Position numbers and translations under genes: made by a program. Under the pieces are notes generated by a model. That model had not been told where the DNA came from. It saw only the letters and a list, made by a program, of their open reading frames with translations, and did not search any database. Below are positions 10,190 to 19,406 of a stretch of DNA of 64,000 nucleotides, piece after piece. Location of the stretch: contig NZ_LT629850.1 of the NCBI RefSeq assembly GCF_900106845.1, forward strand, positions 113,696-177,695, written 5' to 3'. Position 1 is the stretch's first letter. Each line of letters opens with the position of its first letter. Source of the stretch: Romboutsia timonensis. Its GTDB lineage: Bacteria; Bacillota; Clostridia; Peptostreptococcales; Peptostreptococcaceae.

Positions 10190-10957
10190 ATGGGGATAAC
10201 TGCAAAGAAACAAGAAAAAAGAACATTACTTAGCCATGAAGAAACGCTTGATTTGATAGATAAAGTTCAACGTACAGGTGATGAACAGGCTAAAGAAATA
10301 TTAATAGAAAATAATTTAGGTTTAGTTAGAAGTGTTGTATCAAAATTCTTAAACATAGGTTATGATAGAGATGATTTATTCCAATTAGGATCTATAGGAT
10401 TAATTAAAGCTATATATAAATTTGATCCAAGGTTTAATGTAAAATTCTCTACATATGCAGTTCCTATGATTCTAGGTGAAATAAAAAGATATTTAAGAGA
10501 TGATGGTATGGTAAAAGTATCTAGATCTCTAAAGCAAATAGCAATAAAAGCAAAAACAACAAGTGAAATTTTAAGTAAAAAGCTAGGAAGAGAACCAAGC
10601 ATAGAAGAATTAGCAAAAGAATTAGACGTAGAAAAAGAAGATTTAGTAATGGCGATGGAATCTAATTTTTCTGTTGAATATTTACATGGCGTAATTCATG
10701 AAGAAGAAGGGTCTCCGATATGCCTTATCGATAAGATAAGTCAAAAAGGTGAAAGTGAAGAAGAGAAAGTTGTAGAAAATATCTTACTTAAAGAAGTACT
10801 TGGAAAACTAGAAAAAAGAGAAAGACAAATAATAATGTTAAGATATTTTGAAGATAGAACTCAAAGTGAAATTGGCGAATTATTAAATATATCTCAAGTG
10901 CAAGTTTCTAGAATAGAGAAAAAGGTATTGTCTAAGTTAAAATCATATATTAGTTAG
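10190..10957 (+). CDS. sigF: Forespore sigma factor SigF
   Basis: RNA polymerase sigma factor for early forespore transcription. Region 2 (GLVRSVVSKFLN, DDLFQLGSIGLIKAIYKF), region 3 (GREPSIEELAKEL) and the region 4 helix-turn-helix (RTQSEIGELLNISQVQVSRIEKK) are all present. The 255-aa length equals that of Bacillus SigF. ATG follows AGAGG by 8 bases. It ends the spoIIA operon and is followed by a terminator, then spoVA. Confidence 0.96.
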   Translation: MGITAKKQEKRTLLSHEETLDLIDKVQRTGDEQAKEILIENNLGLVRSVVSKFLNIGYDRDDLFQLGSIGLIKAIYKFDPRFNVKFSTYAVPMILGEIKRYLRDDGMVKVSRSLKQIAIKAKTTSEILSKKLGREPSIEELAKELDVEKEDLVMAMESNFSVEYLHGVIHEEEGSPICLIDKISQKGESEEEKVVENILLKEVLGKLEKRERQIIMLRYFEDRTQSEIGELLNISQVQVSRIEKKVLSKLKSYIS

Positions 10958-10960
10958 TTA

Positions 10961-11008
10961 AAATAAATCCTTAATTTAAGTTTAGATTAAGGGTTTATTT
11001 TTTTTTAT
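10961..11008 (+). terminator. Terminator of the spoIIA operon
   Basis: AAATAAATCCTTAAT pairs imperfectly with ATTAAGGGTTTATTT, then a T-rich run. It separates sigF from spoVAA by function although the genes are only about 80 bases apart. Confidence 0.82.
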
Positions 11009-11040
11009 TTAAGAAATAATAAATAAAAGGGAGGTTTTAT

Positions 11041-11628
11041 ATGGAAGATATTTACTTAATACCCATAAGGTTAAAGCCGCTTAACTTTACTATTCAAAAT
11101 ATTTATTTAAAAGATATTTATTATATATATCCAAAAGAGTATGAAGAAAAAATAGGAAATATATGTATAAGAACCTATAAAGAAAAAGATTCAAATTATG
11201 ATGTTATCCATATAGGTGAAGTAATCGATAAAATAAAGGAAAAGCTATCTACAGCACATATAACATTTTTAAAAACTGATGATGTAGTAATATTTTTCAA
11301 TGAAAATAAAAAAGATAGAACTAAGTATCTAAGGGTTTTACTAGTCTCTATAGTTGTCCTTATGGGGTCTATAATGGGAATAATGAACTTTCATGCAGAT
11401 GTAAATATGATACATTCTCAAAGTACTATGGTAAACGCATTAACTAAAAATCCTAAAAAGTATCTACCGTACTTTCAAATACCATATTCTATTGGTATAG
11501 GATTAGGGGTTGCCCTTTTTTTTAACAAATTTATTCCTACATATGCAAAAAATGAACCTAGCCCTTTAGATTTAAAAATGAAATCTTTAAACAAAGAAAT
11601 TGAAAATGAGTTACGTAATACTAAGTAA
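11041..11628 (+). CDS. spoVAA: Stage V sporulation protein AA
   Basis: Component of the SpoVA system, which moves Ca-dipicolinate into the forespore and out at germination. It has an N-terminal soluble region (about residues 1-95) then two hydrophobic segments (about 100-118 and 146-164), as in SpoVAA. Length is 195 aa. ATG follows GGGAGG. It is the first of five spoVA genes in a row. The 32 bases between the sigF terminator and the start hold no clear sigma-G promoter, so the promoter position is open. Confidence 0.85.
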   Translation: MEDIYLIPIRLKPLNFTIQNIYLKDIYYIYPKEYEEKIGNICIRTYKEKDSNYDVIHIGEVIDKIKEKLSTAHITFLKTDDVVIFFNENKKDRTKYLRVLLVSIVVLMGSIMGIMNFHADVNMIHSQSTMVNALTKNPKKYLPYFQIPYSIGIGLGVALFFNKFIPTYAKNEPSPLDLKMKSLNKEIENELRNTK

Positions 11629-11640
11629 AGAGGATTAAAC

Positions 11641-12057
11641 GTGAAATTATTTTTAATTATCTTTGGATTATCATCAGGAATAATGGTTGGTGCAGGAGTG
11701 ATTTCACTATTAATATTAGTTGGAATCATACCACGAATGGCACAACTAAGTAATACAAGGTCATTTATAAATTTTTATGAAAAAATACTAGTTATAGGTA
11801 CTTTCCTTGGAGCTTTAATATCGATTCAAAATATATCAATATCAATAGGTAAAATTGGTGTTATAGTATTTGGATTATCATATGGTATATTTGTAGGATT
11901 TTTAAGTTCAGGATTAGCTGAAATATTAGATTATATACCAATAGCCTCGAGAAGATTAAAGATACCAACTCTATACTTAAAATATATAATAATATCTTTG
12001 TTGATAGGAAAAGTTATAGGTTCCTTTATAGGATGGGAAATAATACAAGGAGGGTAA
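11641..12057 (+). CDS. spoVAB: Stage V sporulation protein AB
   Basis: Small membrane protein of the SpoVA complex, 138 aa with about four hydrophobic segments beginning KLFLIIFGLSSGIMVGAGV. GTG start 6 bases after GAGGA. It is 12 bases after spoVAA and 4 bases before spoVAC, so they are surely co-transcribed. Recognised from sequence character and position together. Confidence 0.85.
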   Translation: MKLFLIIFGLSSGIMVGAGVISLLILVGIIPRMAQLSNTRSFINFYEKILVIGTFLGALISIQNISISIGKIGVIVFGLSYGIFVGFLSSGLAEILDYIPIASRRLKIPTLYLKYIIISLLIGKVIGSFIGWEIIQGG

Positions 12058-12061
12058 AAGC

Positions 12062-12502
12062 GTGGGTGAAAATTATAAAAAATATGTAGATGAAATTAGC
12101 CCTAAGCCAAAATATTTAAAAAATTATACATTAGCATTTATAGTTGGTGGAATTATTTGTGTAATAGGACAAATAATAAATGATTTATATTCAAAAGTTG
12201 TTAATTTAGATAAAATACCAGCATCAACTGCGACTTCTATAACACTAATATTTATAGGTGCTTTTTTAACTGGATTAGGAGTATATGATTTGATAGGCAA
12301 GAGAGCAGGTGCTGGATCAATAATACCTATAACAGGATTTGCTAACTCTATAGTATCTCCAGCAATGGAGTATAAAAGAGAAGGATTTGTTTTAGGTGTT
12401 GGAGCTAATTTATTTAAAATTGCAGGACCAGTATTAGTATATGGAATAGGATCATCTATTATATGTGGATTTATCTATTATATTTTTACTCTTATAAAAT
12501 AA
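12062..12502 (+). CDS. spoVAC: Stage V sporulation protein AC
   Basis: Membrane channel component of SpoVA; in Bacillus it behaves as a mechanosensitive channel for dipicolinate. 146 aa, with the typical N-terminal PKPKYLKNYTLAFIVGGIIC and the glycine-rich GKRAGAGSIIPITGFANS segment that SpoVAC and SpoVAE share. The GTG start is preceded by GGAGGG, which overlaps the end of spoVAB. Confidence 0.94.
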   Translation: MGENYKKYVDEISPKPKYLKNYTLAFIVGGIICVIGQIINDLYSKVVNLDKIPASTATSITLIFIGAFLTGLGVYDLIGKRAGAGSIIPITGFANSIVSPAMEYKREGFVLGVGANLFKIAGPVLVYGIGSSIICGFIYYIFTLIK

Positions 12503-12514
12503 GGAGATGAAAAT

Positions 12515-13528
12515 ATGGCAAATAAGAGAGTAGGAAAAAGAACTGTAAAGTTACAAAATAACCCGACTATAATATCAGCAGCATCTGTAGTAGGTCCTAA
12601 GGAAGGACAAGGACCTTTGAAAGAATACTTTAATCTTATCTTACAAGATGATTTATATGGAGAAAAATCATGGGAATTAGCAGAAAGTAAAATGGTTCAA
12701 ACTGCGATGCACATGGCAGCACAAAAAGCTGGTAAAAAACTAGAGGATATAAACTATCTTATTGGTGGCGATCTAATAAATCAAATTGTTCCATCATCTT
12801 TTGCAGCTAGAGAGTTAGGTATACCTTTTTTTGGTATATATGGAGCTTGTTCAACTATGGCAGAAGGAATGTGCTTAAGTGCAATGCTTATTGATGGAGG
12901 ATTTGCAGATTTAATTTTATCAGGTGCATCAAGTCATTATTGTACAGCAGAAAGACAATTTAGATTTCCACTAGAATTAGGAAATCAAAAACCTATGACA
13001 GCACAATGGACTGTAACAGGTGCAGGATCAGTATTAATTGCTCCAAATAAAGAAGGTCCAAAAGTTAAGTATGTAACAGTTGGAAAGGTAATAGATGAAG
13101 GAATCGATGATGGAAATAATATGGGACCAGCTATGGCACCAGCAGCTGTAGATACAATATATTCTTATTTTAATGATACTAAGGATGACCCAAATAGTTT
13201 TGATTTGATTATAACAGGGGATTTGGGTAAAATAGGAAAACAGATAACAGAAGACTTTTTAAAGAAAAAAGGTATTGATATATCAAATGTATATACAGAT
13301 TGTGGTTTAAAAATATTTAATTTAGAAGAACAAGATGTTCATTGTGGAGGCAGTGGATGTGGTTGTTCTGCTACTGTATTTGCTGGATATATATATCAGA
13401 AGTTATTAAAAAAAGAATTTAATAAGGTGATGTTAGTATCTACAGGAGCATTACTATCTCCAACTAGTACACTACAAAAACAAACAATACCATGTGTTGC
13501 ACATGCAGTAGTTATTGAAAATGATTAG
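12515..13528 (+). CDS. spoVAD: Stage V sporulation protein AD
   Basis: Soluble dipicolinate-binding protein with a thiolase-like fold, exposed on the inner spore membrane. 337 aa, with the thiolase-like IYGACSTMAEGM region around residue 110 and the conserved VYTDCGLKIF and CGGSGCGCSA stretches. Strong AAGGAGATG site before the ATG. It lies between spoVAC and spoVAE, as in nearly all spore formers. Confidence 0.96.
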   Translation: MANKRVGKRTVKLQNNPTIISAASVVGPKEGQGPLKEYFNLILQDDLYGEKSWELAESKMVQTAMHMAAQKAGKKLEDINYLIGGDLINQIVPSSFAARELGIPFFGIYGACSTMAEGMCLSAMLIDGGFADLILSGASSHYCTAERQFRFPLELGNQKPMTAQWTVTGAGSVLIAPNKEGPKVKYVTVGKVIDEGIDDGNNMGPAMAPAAVDTIYSYFNDTKDDPNSFDLIITGDLGKIGKQITEDFLKKKGIDISNVYTDCGLKIFNLEEQDVHCGGSGCGCSATVFAGYIYQKLLKKEFNKVMLVSTGALLSPTSTLQKQTIPCVAHAVVIEND

Positions 13529-13540
13529 GAGTGAATTAAA

Positions 13541-13903
13541 GTGCTATTAGATTATGTAAAGGTATTTTTTGTAGGAGGCATTATTTGCCTAATTGCACAA
13601 ATAATGATGGATTACTTTAAAGTGCAAACACCTTATGTAATGGTTACTTATGTTACAAGTGGTGTAATTTTAACTTTCTTAGGTATTTATGAACATATTG
13701 TTAATTTTGGAAGGGCAGGTGCAACTGTACCTATAATAGGATTTGGATATTTATTGGCTAATGGAGTAAAAACAGCAATAGCTAAAGATGGACTATTGGG
13801 TGTTTTTACAGGAGGAACAGTAGCTGGTGCAGGAGGGATAGCAGCAGCTATATTCTTTGGATATATTATGGCAGTAGTATTTACTCCAAAGGCAAAGCCT
13901 TGA
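13541..13903 (+). CDS. spoVAE: Stage V sporulation protein AE (SpoVAEb type)
   Basis: Short membrane subunit of SpoVA, 120 aa with about four hydrophobic segments and the NFGRAGATVPIIGFGY block that mirrors SpoVAC. GTG start after AGGAGTGA. Last gene of the spoVA operon, followed by a terminator shared with the convergent PBP gene. Confidence 0.93.
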   Translation: MLLDYVKVFFVGGIICLIAQIMMDYFKVQTPYVMVTYVTSGVILTFLGIYEHIVNFGRAGATVPIIGFGYLLANGVKTAIAKDGLLGVFTGGTVAGAGGIAAAIFFGYIMAVVFTPKAKP

Positions 13904-13941
13904 TGAAAGATAATATATAAACTTTATACATTTTAAGTAAT

Positions 13942-13983
13942 AAAAAATGGGCAAGCTTAAAATATAAGTTGCCCATTTTTATA
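13942..13983. terminator. Bidirectional terminator between spoVA and the PBP gene
   Basis: ATGGGCAAGCTT pairs with AAGTTGCCCAT (one bulged G). It is flanked by A5 on the left and T5 on the right, so it serves both strands. Confidence 0.88.
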
Positions 13984-13990
13984 TTTAATT

Positions 13991-16594
13991 TTATTGAACT
14001 GGAGCTTCCGGTGTAGCCGGAGCTTCCGGTGTAGTTGGATTTACTGGTGTAGTTGGAGTCTCCGGTGTAGTTGGAGTCTCCGGTGTAGTCGGAGTCTCCG
14101 GTGTAGTCGGAGTTTCCGGTGTAGCCGGAGTTTCCGGTGTAGTTGGAGTTTCTGGTGTTGTGTTTTCTGTTTGTGAATTATTATTCTCAGTTTTTGATGG
14201 CTTAGTTGATTGAGAAGTGTATCTACTTGGTCCTGTACCTTTTATAAAAGCAGCATTAGAACCAGAAGAAGATCTTCCACCATCTATTAAGTTTATTTTT
14301 GCAAAGTATATATTTTTAGGTACTTTAAAATCAGTTTTAGTTAAATTCTTGTGTATTTTATTCATTACTGTAGACCATAACTTCGCTGCAGATGAACTAC
14401 CACCAGAAATACTTTTTCTAGAAATTGTATTACCATTTGTATCTTTTCTACCAGCATCATCTCCAATATAAGTGGCACCAACGTAGTAAGGAGTATATCC
14501 TACAAACCAAGCATCTAAAGACTTATTAGTTGTACCTGTTTTACCAGCAACAGGCATACCATTTGATAAGGCTGCTCTTCCTCCAGTACCTTCTGTAACA
14601 ACTGCTTGTAACATATCAGTTAATACATAAGCTACTTCAGAATCTACAACTTTATGTTCTTCTGGTGTATTTTTTACTATAAGTTGACCATCATAACTAG
14701 ATATTGTAGTAAATATTGTTGGTTCAATATAAGTACCTCCATTAGCTAAAGTACCATAAGCTGCAGCCATTTCAAGTGGAGAAACACCTTGAGACATACC
14801 TCCAAGAGTTAAAGATGCGAATGATCTATCTTTTGAATCTGATTGAAGAGTTGTTATACCAAAGTGTCTTAAATAGTCAATCATTATATCTACACATTCT
14901 TCATAAGTGCTACCTAACATTTCAGCAGTTTTAGCAGCAATTGTATTAGAAGAATACGCTAAAGCTTTACGTAAACTCATAGAACCTGAACCACTTGTAG
15001 TAGTGTTAGGATTCCATCTATTATTATCTTTAAACTTATATCCACCCTTAGCATCACTTACAGCTGTAGATTGAGTTATTTTTAAAGTATCTATAGCTGG
15101 AGTATAAACTGATAGAGGCTTTATAGTAGAACCAGGCTGTTGAGGTGTAGTTGCTCTATTTAAAGTTTTTCTACCTGTAATATGTCTACCACCTACTAAA
15201 GCTTTTATTTGTCCTGTTCTATAATCTAAAATAACCATAGAAGATTGAGGTTGATGCGACCCATCAGAATCAACTCTACTATTAGGGAAGTTACTATCAT
15301 TTTCATATTCTTTTTCTAATATTTCTTGCATAGTTGGATCTATTGTAGTGTCTATTCTTAATCCACCATTATAGAACATGTTATAAGCTTCATCTCTTGT
15401 ATTTCCTTGTTCAACTAAAGCATCTATTACGTTATATTCTATAAGGTCTTCTACTGAAGAAGCTACCTTATCTGCAGCCTTAGGAAGCTTTATATTTATA
15501 GGTTCAGCTATTGCTTCACTATATTCTGATTGAGAAATATATCCAAGATCTAACATTTTCTTTAAAACAATGTTTCTTCTTTCTATTGCTTTTGGATTAC
15601 TAACGGCTTTTCTTACAACCATAGATCCAGACTTTAATTGTTTATATGTATCTTGATTTGGTATTAATCCCCATTTATTTAATTTATCAATCATATCAAG
15701 TTCAACTTGCGTAGGATCATCAAGATTATCATCAGGAGTATTTATAAAGTATAAAAGTCTATTTTCTACATCACTTTTCTCTTCTGTTCCATCAAGTTTT
15801 GAACTTATATAAGCAGCATAACGTGATGGATTTTTTGTAGCTCCTGCAAGTAATGCACATTCTGCAAGTGTAAGATCTTTTGCATCTTTGCTAAAGTATC
15901 CATTTGCTCCAGCTTGTACTCCTGCAAGACCTCTACCTACGAAGAAATTATTTAAGTAAGCTTCAAGAATTTGATTCTTAGTTAAAGTTTTACTCATTTC
16001 ATAAGCATAATATATATCCTTTATTTTACGAGTTAAAGTTTGCTTATCAGTAGTTAGTAACATTTTTGATACCTGCATAGGTATTGTACTACCACCTTGT
16101 TTATTACCCGTTAAGGTTTTGACAACAGATCTTAATAAACCTTTTATATCTACACCATTGTGTTCATAAAATCTTTCGTCCTCAATTGAAACAACTGCAT
16201 TTATTATGTCTTTTGGCATTTGATCTATTTTAATAGGATCTTTTTTATTTACACTAGGAGCATTAGATAATAAGTCTCCATTGGCGTATCTAATTTCAGT
16301 TGTTTGGTAAGTCTTTTCATCTAAGAGAGCTTTAGTAACTGGTTGTACATCTCTTAAAGATGCAAATACTAGACCTGTTCCTGCTGCAGACAAGCATACT
16401 AACATTACTAAAAGTACGATTCCTGTTACTCTAAGTGCTTTAAACTTATCTTTCTTTTTAGAAGATTTCTTTTTAGAAGACTTAGTTCTAGGAGAACTAG
16501 AGTTAGCACTTTTAGAAGTAGTACTCTTATTAGCAGAAGAACTTACTTTTTTTCTTCTTATTTTATTGTTATTTCCATTATTATCATTACTCAT
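13991..16594 (-). CDS. Class A penicillin-binding protein (PBP1 type)
   Basis: Bifunctional peptidoglycan synthase. A basic, Ser-rich cytoplasmic tail (about residues 1-50) and one membrane anchor (about 52-75) are followed by a GT51 glycosyltransferase domain with EDERFYEHNGVD and GGSTIPMQVSK. The transpeptidase domain has SXXK in GSTIKP, SXN in SSN and KTGTTN. The C-terminus is a Thr/Pro/Glu-rich tail of nine six-residue TPxxPx units. Length is 867 aa; ATG follows AAGGAGG. It sits among sporulation genes but looks like a housekeeping PBP1/PonA-type enzyme. A role in spore cortex cannot be excluded. Confidence 0.94.
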   Translation of the reverse strand: MSNDNNGNNNKIRRKKVSSSANKSTTSKSANSSSPRTKSSKKKSSKKKDKFKALRVTGIVLLVMLVCLSAAGTGLVFASLRDVQPVTKALLDEKTYQTTEIRYANGDLLSNAPSVNKKDPIKIDQMPKDIINAVVSIEDERFYEHNGVDIKGLLRSVVKTLTGNKQGGSTIPMQVSKMLLTTDKQTLTRKIKDIYYAYEMSKTLTKNQILEAYLNNFFVGRGLAGVQAGANGYFSKDAKDLTLAECALLAGATKNPSRYAAYISSKLDGTEEKSDVENRLLYFINTPDDNLDDPTQVELDMIDKLNKWGLIPNQDTYKQLKSGSMVVRKAVSNPKAIERRNIVLKKMLDLGYISQSEYSEAIAEPINIKLPKAADKVASSVEDLIEYNVIDALVEQGNTRDEAYNMFYNGGLRIDTTIDPTMQEILEKEYENDSNFPNSRVDSDGSHQPQSSMVILDYRTGQIKALVGGRHITGRKTLNRATTPQQPGSTIKPLSVYTPAIDTLKITQSTAVSDAKGGYKFKDNNRWNPNTTTSGSGSMSLRKALAYSSNTIAAKTAEMLGSTYEECVDIMIDYLRHFGITTLQSDSKDRSFASLTLGGMSQGVSPLEMAAAYGTLANGGTYIEPTIFTTISSYDGQLIVKNTPEEHKVVDSEVAYVLTDMLQAVVTEGTGGRAALSNGMPVAGKTGTTNKSLDAWFVGYTPYYVGATYIGDDAGRKDTNGNTISRKSISGGSSSAAKLWSTVMNKIHKNLTKTDFKVPKNIYFAKINLIDGGRSSSGSNAAFIKGTGPSRYTSQSTKPSKTENNNSQTENTTPETPTTPETPATPETPTTPETPTTPETPTTPETPTTPVNPTTPEAPATPEAPVQ
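13997..14158 (-). repeat. 18-bp tandem repeat encoding the PBP TPETPT tail
   Basis: Nine units of 18 bp read as TPETPT or near variants (TPETPA, TPVNPT, TPEAPA). The repeat is much richer in G+C than its surroundings, and the central units are nearly identical at base level. Copy number is therefore likely to vary between strains. Confidence 0.9.
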
Positions 16595-16827
16595 TAAGCT
16601 TAACCTCCTTACCTAATGCAATATTATACCACATATACTCATTATTTTCTAATTAATACATAAAATTGAATGTATATAACTTTATATAGCTATCCTAAAT
16701 TTATAGTATTAATTATTTTTTACTTATATACTAAAAATATGTGAAAGATGTATAAAATATATAAAATCTTAAAAAAATAAGAAAATACTATAAGATATTT
16801 TAACATAAAATAATAAGGGGGATTATT

Positions 16828-17505
16828 TTGAGTAAAAGATTAATAGACTCCAAATTAGGAGATTTTAAAAGAATTGTAGTTACATTTATAATGATATTTA
16901 TAATGTCTATATTTATAGGCAGCTTTATATATGTTGATAATAGTCTTAGGCCAACTATTACAGTGTTGGCTGAAACAAAAGCTATAGAGCTTGCTAATAG
17001 ATCTATAAATAAAGCAGTTGGGGAAATCGTCAAAGACAAAATAGACTATTCAGACTTAATATACACAAAGTTGGATTCAAAAGGTAAAATATCAATGATA
17101 CAATCAAATACTATTTTAATGAATCAAATAGCATCAGATGTTGCATTGGAAATACAGAATGAATTAAAGCAAGTAAAATCTACTACTGCATACATACCAA
17201 TAGGAACTGCTTTAAAAAGCCCTATACTAGCTAAATATGGACCACAGCTAAAAGTATCGATAGAGCCAATAGGAACAGTATCTGTTGATTTTAAAACTAG
17301 TTTTGAATCAGCAGGTATAAATCAAACTAGACATAGAATTTATTTAGAAGCTAAAACACAAGTAAAAGTAGTCATACCTCTTACAACATCAACCAAAGAA
17401 GTAAAAGCACAAATTCCAATATGTGAAACAATAATAGTAGGAGAAGTACCAGAAAGTTATGTTAATGTACCAGCAGAAATTGCACCTAATATGTTACCAA
17501 AATAA
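16828..17505 (+). CDS. yunB: Sporulation protein YunB
   Basis: 225-aa protein with one N-terminal membrane anchor (about residues 16-33) and an extracytoplasmic domain. It matches YunB in pattern: SLRPTITVLAETKAIELANRSIN near the anchor, then PIGTALKSPILAKYGPQ and a C-terminal ICETIIVGEVPESYV. In Bacillus, yunB is a mother-cell (sigma-E) gene; its exact job is unknown. TTG start 5 bases after AAGGGGGAT. It converges on spoIVB across a shared terminator. Confidence 0.88.
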   Translation: MSKRLIDSKLGDFKRIVVTFIMIFIMSIFIGSFIYVDNSLRPTITVLAETKAIELANRSINKAVGEIVKDKIDYSDLIYTKLDSKGKISMIQSNTILMNQIASDVALEIQNELKQVKSTTAYIPIGTALKSPILAKYGPQLKVSIEPIGTVSVDFKTSFESAGINQTRHRIYLEAKTQVKVVIPLTTSTKEVKAQIPICETIIVGEVPESYVNVPAEIAPNMLPK

Positions 17506-17552
17506 TCAATTAAAAAGTGACTAAAAGTTTATTAGTCACTTTTTAATTGATT
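17504..17552. terminator. Bidirectional terminator between yunB and spoIVB
   Basis: Long near-perfect stem AATCAATTAAAAAGTGACTA/TTAGTCACTTTTTAATTGATT with a short loop. Runs of A and T inside the stem allow termination in both directions. It begins at the yunB stop and ends four bases before the spoIVB stop. Confidence 0.85.
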
Positions 17553-17555
17553 TGA

Positions 17556-18545
17556 TTATTCTTCAATCATCCATTTAATAAAAACAGCATATCCAGTAGT
17601 TGGGTCATTTTCTACTGCGTGTGAAATAGCACCTATAATTTTATCACCTTGAACTATAGGAGTGCCACTCATACCTTGAACAATACCTCCTGTAAGTTGT
17701 AAAAGTTCTTTATCAGTTATGTGTATTTTAAAAGTTTTAGATTTTGGTGTTTTTTGATTTTCGATATTTAAAATTTCAATATCAAATTTTTTACAACCTT
17801 CATTACTAGTTTGTAAAATTATTTGAGCATTTCCCGTTTCAACTTCATTTAATGAAGCTACTTTATATTTTTCGTAATTAGATGTATCAAATTTTACTAT
17901 ATCTCCTTTTATTCCGAAATCTGTATTATCTGTAAATTTACCTATATAGTCTTTTGGCTTAGCACTAATACAACCAACACTTCCTCTATATGATTTTTCT
18001 ATATTTAAGTTAGTAGTAGTTGAAATATATCCATCTTTTATTTTAATTTTTCTGGAGCTTCCTAAACTTATTGGATGAGCTACAGCACCGAATTTATTAT
18101 TAATGGGGTCTATATAAGTTAAAGTAGCAAATCCAGATATACTATCAGTAGAATTTACTTCTTCTAATTTACTTTTTAAAGTTTTTATATTTGTGATATG
18201 ATTATTTCTTTTCAATGTAACATCAATAACATTTGTGCTATCTGGTAAGCTATTTAGTACATTTGAAAAATCACTATAACTTTTAATAGTATTGTTATTT
18301 ATACTTATTATCTCATCACCTAAAGTAAAAGGTGAATCTTTTATATTACTTCGAACAATTACATTTTCTAATTGAGCTTCTATATGAAGTACATTACCTA
18401 CAGGAATTAAAAAATCATTTTCAGTTTTTGTAAGTGATGTTGCATAAATTAAATTATTTGAGAAAAAATATAGTAAAAATAATAAACAGACAACTAATGA
18501 AAATTTTGTATTGATAATTTTTTTACTATTATTTTTATAAAACAT
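17556..18545 (-). CDS. spoIVB: SpoIVB-type serine peptidase (S55)
   Basis: Forespore-secreted protease that in Bacillus triggers pro-sigma-K processing. It has an N-terminal hydrophobic signal/anchor, then a PDZ domain (about residues 60-120) and the S55 peptidase domain. The catalytic serine lies in GIVQGMSGTPIVQ and the likely catalytic histidine in FGAVAHPIS. The ATG at 18566 has no ribosome binding site; the ATG at 18545 behind GGATGG is better, giving 329 aa. Clostridia often have a second copy beside spo0A, so this could be a paralogue (SpoIVB2-like) rather than the main enzyme. Confidence 0.88.
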   Translation of the reverse strand: MFYKNNSKKIINTKFSLVVCLLFLLYFFSNNLIYATSLTKTENDFLIPVGNVLHIEAQLENVIVRSNIKDSPFTLGDEIISINNNTIKSYSDFSNVLNSLPDSTNVIDVTLKRNNHITNIKTLKSKLEEVNSTDSISGFATLTYIDPINNKFGAVAHPISLGSSRKIKIKDGYISTTTNLNIEKSYRGSVGCISAKPKDYIGKFTDNTDFGIKGDIVKFDTSNYEKYKVASLNEVETGNAQIILQTSNEGCKKFDIEILNIENQKTPKSKTFKIHITDKELLQLTGGIVQGMSGTPIVQGDKIIGAISHAVENDPTTGYAVFIKWMIEE

Positions 18546-18855
18546 AAAACACCATCCTTTCATCAAATATCTAATAAGTCATATTTTTAGTCACAGATTT
18601 AAAAAGTCGTGGTGCTTTTCTTTGGTATTATATTTTGCATTAATAATATTTTGATGCTTGGAAAACAGAAGAAGTATAACCGTAGATTACAAAAATAATA
18701 AATAAGTTAGAAAATTAGAAATTATATCTTGAAAAAACTGAATTAAAAATTAAGAAATTCTATATTTAGTTAATAAAATACTGAATTATATTAATAAAAT
18801 ATAAAAAATAATAAAATATAAAAATGAATAGTAGGAAGAAAATGAAATATAAAAC
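18546..18855. other. Gene-free AT-rich gap
   Basis: About 310 bases upstream of spoIVB on the minus strand. I see no open frame with a ribosome binding site, no structured RNA and no copy of the dispersed repeat. It presumably holds the spoIVB promoter, which I could not pick out. Confidence 0.5.
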
Positions 18856-18902
18856 AAAAAAACACTTAATAAAATTAAAATCAATCAAGTGTTTTTTTTC
18901 GT
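18856..18902 (-). terminator. Terminator overlapping the end of the 120-aa orphan gene
   Basis: AAAAACACTT pairs with AAGTGTTTTT around a 19-base loop, with a T-run on the minus-strand exit side. The first arm contains the last codons of the gene (18881-19243). Confidence 0.65.
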
Positions 18903-19243
18903 TTTATTCTTTTTTTAATAATTTTTTTCTTATAGGGATTACTTTTACAACCTGTCTTATTTACTTTAGTTCTAGTTACAGCAACATCCGGAGTTGGTGC
19001 TGTAAATGTTTCTTCCTCTTCAGAAGAGGAACATACATCAACAGCAGCTATTAAAGCAAGTTCATCTGATAAAACCGCAAAAAAGGTAGCCAATATATTT
19101 ATATCATTAGAGCTGAGTTCTTCACCTAATGCAACAGCTAATGTAGATGCTAAAACAATATAATCTAATGAGCTAAAAGCACATAGTTTAGAATTAGAAG
19201 AATTCTGATTTCTGCCCAAATTTTTTGAGATTACCTTTTTCAT
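18881..19243 (-). CDS. Orphan protein with acidic and basic tail regions
   Basis: I do not recognise this 120-aa protein. A strong AGGAGG site and ATG support it as a real gene. It has a polar N-terminus, a weakly hydrophobic middle (about residues 25-70: LDYIVLASTLAVALGEE and INILATFFAVLSDELALIAA), a short acidic run SSSEEEE, and a very basic end (KKKIIKKRIKRKK). The middle looks helical and amphipathic rather than a clear membrane span. It lies between spoIVB and an amidase, which suggests a sporulation or envelope link by position only. Confidence 0.6.
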   Translation of the reverse strand: MKKVISKNLGRNQNSSNSKLCAFSSLDYIVLASTLAVALGEELSSNDINILATFFAVLSDELALIAAVDVCSSSEEEETFTAPTPDVAVTRTKVNKTGCKSNPYKKKIIKKRIKRKKTLD

Positions 19244-19406
19244 AAAACCTCCTAAAAATAATATATAAAATATATATGCTTGTATTTAAAAAATAAAAAC
19301 TATAACAGATTCTAAATTTTGTCTATTATTTATAAAAATTATAGATAATGGAGATAATATTCTATAAATTATGTTTAAAATTTTATAACAAGAAGGGAAC
19401 GATTAT

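Noticed and set aside
10920..10950. Sigma-G promoter for spoVA at the end of sigF
   Set aside because: The match is weak and the spoIIA terminator would lie between it and spoVAA.
13994..14176. Plus-strand reading frame rich in Trp/Ser/Cys/Arg
   Set aside because: It is the shadow of the Pro/Thr repeat of the PBP gene on the other strand.
16781..16811. Sigma-E promoter for yunB (CATAAAAT at 16804)
   Set aside because: The implied start would lie at or inside the ribosome binding site, leaving almost no leader.
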